Below are positions 62,771 to 64,000 of a DNA stretch of 64,000 bases, one piece after another. Location of the stretch: NCBI RefSeq assembly GCF_024529955.1, contig NZ_AP024854.1, positions 2,232,001-2,296,000 of the forward strand. The letters run 5' to 3'. The notes under the pieces are model-generated. The model made no database searches. It had not been told where the DNA came from and was given only the letters and a program-made list of their open reading frames with translations. Positions within the stretch are counted from its first letter, which is position 1, and each line of letters begins with the position of its first letter. Source of the DNA: Photobacterium toruni (GTDB lineage: Bacteria > Pseudomonadota > Gammaproteobacteria > Enterobacterales > Vibrionaceae). The translations under genes and the position numbers were made by a program.

Positions 62771-63739
62771 TTACTGCGGCAACGTTAACGTTACAGGTCG
62801 ACCTGCCGGATAGCGACTAAGATCGAAAGGTTGCCCTTTAAGTTCTATTTTAACGGCACTTGGTGCGCCAAGTCGAACTCGGAATGGTGCCTTACCGTTA
62901 ATATCAAGTGTTTGACCTGCGGTCTTAATTCCACTTTCAAGACGTTTACCATTAGCGTCACGAATGTCAATCCAACAATCAGCAACAAAAGCTAATTGTA
63001 ATGCTGGTGCAGCTTCAGTCTCTGTGGTGATTGCTGGCGTTACTGCCGTTGGCTCTTTTATCTCAGTATCTGTTGTAGTGGTTGCTGCAACAGACTTAAC
63101 AGTAGTTGCAATATCAGTGCTCACTGCAGGCATTGGTACTGTATCGGTATTAACCGTTGGCGTTACTTCAGCTGAAACCGTTGGTGTTACACCATCAGTT
63201 ATCGTTGCTGTAGAACTCTCGACAGCTGGAGATGTTACTATCGTATCAGGAGTTGGTATATCTGTTGTAGGAGTTACCTTTGCAACATTAGCAACGTCAA
63301 CAACAGGCGTCGTATCTCGTTCTAAATGACTATTTTGCCACCACCAAACAGCTGTCACACCAACAAAAATTACCGCTAAAATCCATGTTAGTCCCATTAT
63401 ACGACTATCATGCGCTTCACGGTTAGTGCGACGTGAGAAACTTTGCATTTCTTGTGCTGTAGGTTTTGAGTGACCGTAATCATCTAATAGCGCAACCACG
63501 GCAACATCATCTAATCCAACATATTTTGCATATGAACGTACATATCCTCTGGTAAATGTGGATATTTTTTCACTATCAAAACAATTAGTTTCAATGTCAT
63601 TAATAACAGCTAATCGTAATCGTAATCGATTCGCAATATCTACTTGAGAGTAACCTAGTTGTTCACGTGCTTGACGAAGCATATCACCAGGACGTACAAC
63701 ATTTTCGGGTTGAGGTAAATCGTTGGGTTCAGTATTCAT
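62771..63739 (-). CDS. rodZ: Cytoskeleton protein RodZ
   Basis: A 322-residue protein. Residues about 16-85 are an Xre-type helix-turn-helix domain that in RodZ binds MreB. One membrane helix (about 116-134) follows, then a Thr/Pro/Val-rich periplasmic linker (about 145-245) and a C-terminal beta domain of DUF4115 type (LAFVADCWIDIRDANGKRL). RodZ links MreB to the cell-wall machinery and rod shape. Its start overlaps the end of pilW by 11 bases. Confidence 0.94.
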   Translation of the reverse strand: MNTEPNDLPQPENVVRPGDMLRQAREQLGYSQVDIANRLRLRLAVINDIETNCFDSEKISTFTRGYVRSYAKYVGLDDVAVVALLDDYGHSKPTAQEMQSFSRRTNREAHDSRIMGLTWILAVIFVGVTAVWWWQNSHLERDTTPVVDVANVAKVTPTTDIPTPDTIVTSPAVESSTATITDGVTPTVSAEVTPTVNTDTVPMPAVSTDIATTVKSVAATTTTDTEIKEPTAVTPAITTETEAAPALQLAFVADCWIDIRDANGKRLESGIKTAGQTLDINGKAPFRVRLGAPSAVKIELKGQPFDLSRYPAGRPVTLTLPQ

Positions 63740-64000
63740 TAGCTATATAATTCTGAAATTGCTGAGAATCGGGAAATTGTTTTTTTAATAAATTAACGTA
63801 TTTATCGACCAAAGTTAACCGTCCATTTTGCTTTTCTAACTGAATGAGCAACAACAAACTATTTGCTGTATATCCATATCGTTTATTAAATTTAAACAAC
63901 CGTACGCGAGCATCTTTATAATTATTAGCCTCTAATTCTAACTGCGCCAGTTGTAGCATTGATTTTGGACGATATGGATCGTGTGAAAGTGCTTTTTCGA
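63729..64000 (-). CDS. pilW: Type IV pilus biogenesis lipoprotein PilW/PilF, C-terminal part
   Basis: The gene runs off the right edge; only the last 89 residues are seen. The frame stays open to base 64000 and gives TPR helices (EKALSHDPYRPKSMLQLAQLELEANNYKDARVRL, split here at the visible methionine). The TPR pattern and position before rodZ match PilW (PilF in Pseudomonas), which helps assemble the PilQ secretin. Naming differs between species. Confidence 0.85.
   Translation of the reverse strand, partial: EKALSHDPYRPKSMLQLAQLELEANNYKDARVRLFKFNKRYGYTANSLLLLIQLEKQNGRLTLVDKYVNLLKKQFPDSQQFQNYIANEY

Noticed and set aside
63040-63330. Thr/Val-rich repeats in rodZ as a separate gene on the plus strand
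   Set aside because: The plus-strand frame is the antisense of the low-complexity RodZ linker.

Overview
The window is almost entirely chromosomal core DNA of a marine gammaproteobacterium of the Vibrionaceae. Supporting evidence: a complete Na+-translocating NADH:quinone reductase operon (nqrABCDEF with apbE and nqrM), a sodium-driven PomAB flagellar stator, the Vibrio porin OmpK, and Vibrionaceae gene order throughout. The AT-rich composition and the mix of genes suit Photobacterium or a near relative; the genus is my inference.

Layout. 1-1.7 kb: the 3' end of pepD and dinB, the latter with a perfect LexA box. 1.9-6.9 kb: an accessory insert holding a two-gene operon, a serine-type sulfatase and its radical-SAM maturase (anSME), between remnants of an IS110-type and an IS3-type element. 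7-14.8 kb: the nqr operon with its maturation genes. 14.8-20.7 kb: bolA, rlmG, a YajG-type lipoprotein, a periplasmic cyclophilin, a small unknown gene, ampG and ompK. 20.8-29.2 kb: panE, yajL, thiI, pomAB, xseB, ispA and dxs. 29.3-35.4 kb: a minus-strand cluster nrdR-ribD-ribE-ribBX-ribH-nusB-thiL-pgpA. 35.6-44 kb: glyA, glnB, a membrane protein, purL and mltF. 44-50 kb: a small basic ORF, tadA, and a formaldehyde detoxification pair (frmA, frmB) with a divergent LysR regulator, then an AbgT transporter. 50.2-55.3 kb: guaA, guaB, xseA and a zinc ribbon gene. 55.8-64 kb: a free-standing alanyl-tRNA editing protein, then the conserved cluster pilW-rodZ-ispG-hisS-yfgM-bamB-der.

How the genes work together. 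Several sit beside their functional partners: ApbE and NqrM mature the Nqr complex; the anSME activates the adjacent sulfatase; IspA and Dxs, with IspG further on, belong to isoprenoid synthesis; the rib genes make riboflavin that feeds Nqr flavins; glyA, purL and guaBA are purine or one-carbon genes that carry PurR-like boxes (consensus quality at glyA and purL).

I found no CRISPR array, tRNA, rRNA, prophage or defence island. The best leads for undescribed biology are non-coding: a hairpin that would bury the ribosome binding site of a small unknown gene (17.6 kb), a terminator-like hairpin in the purL leader, a nested structured leader before xseA, a large nested dyad upstream of abgT, and a repeat-rich region before a 54-residue basic ORF (44.1-44.4 kb). 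The 5-kb sulfatase insert, whose two ends carry matching IS3-like inverted sequences, is the clearest acquired unit.
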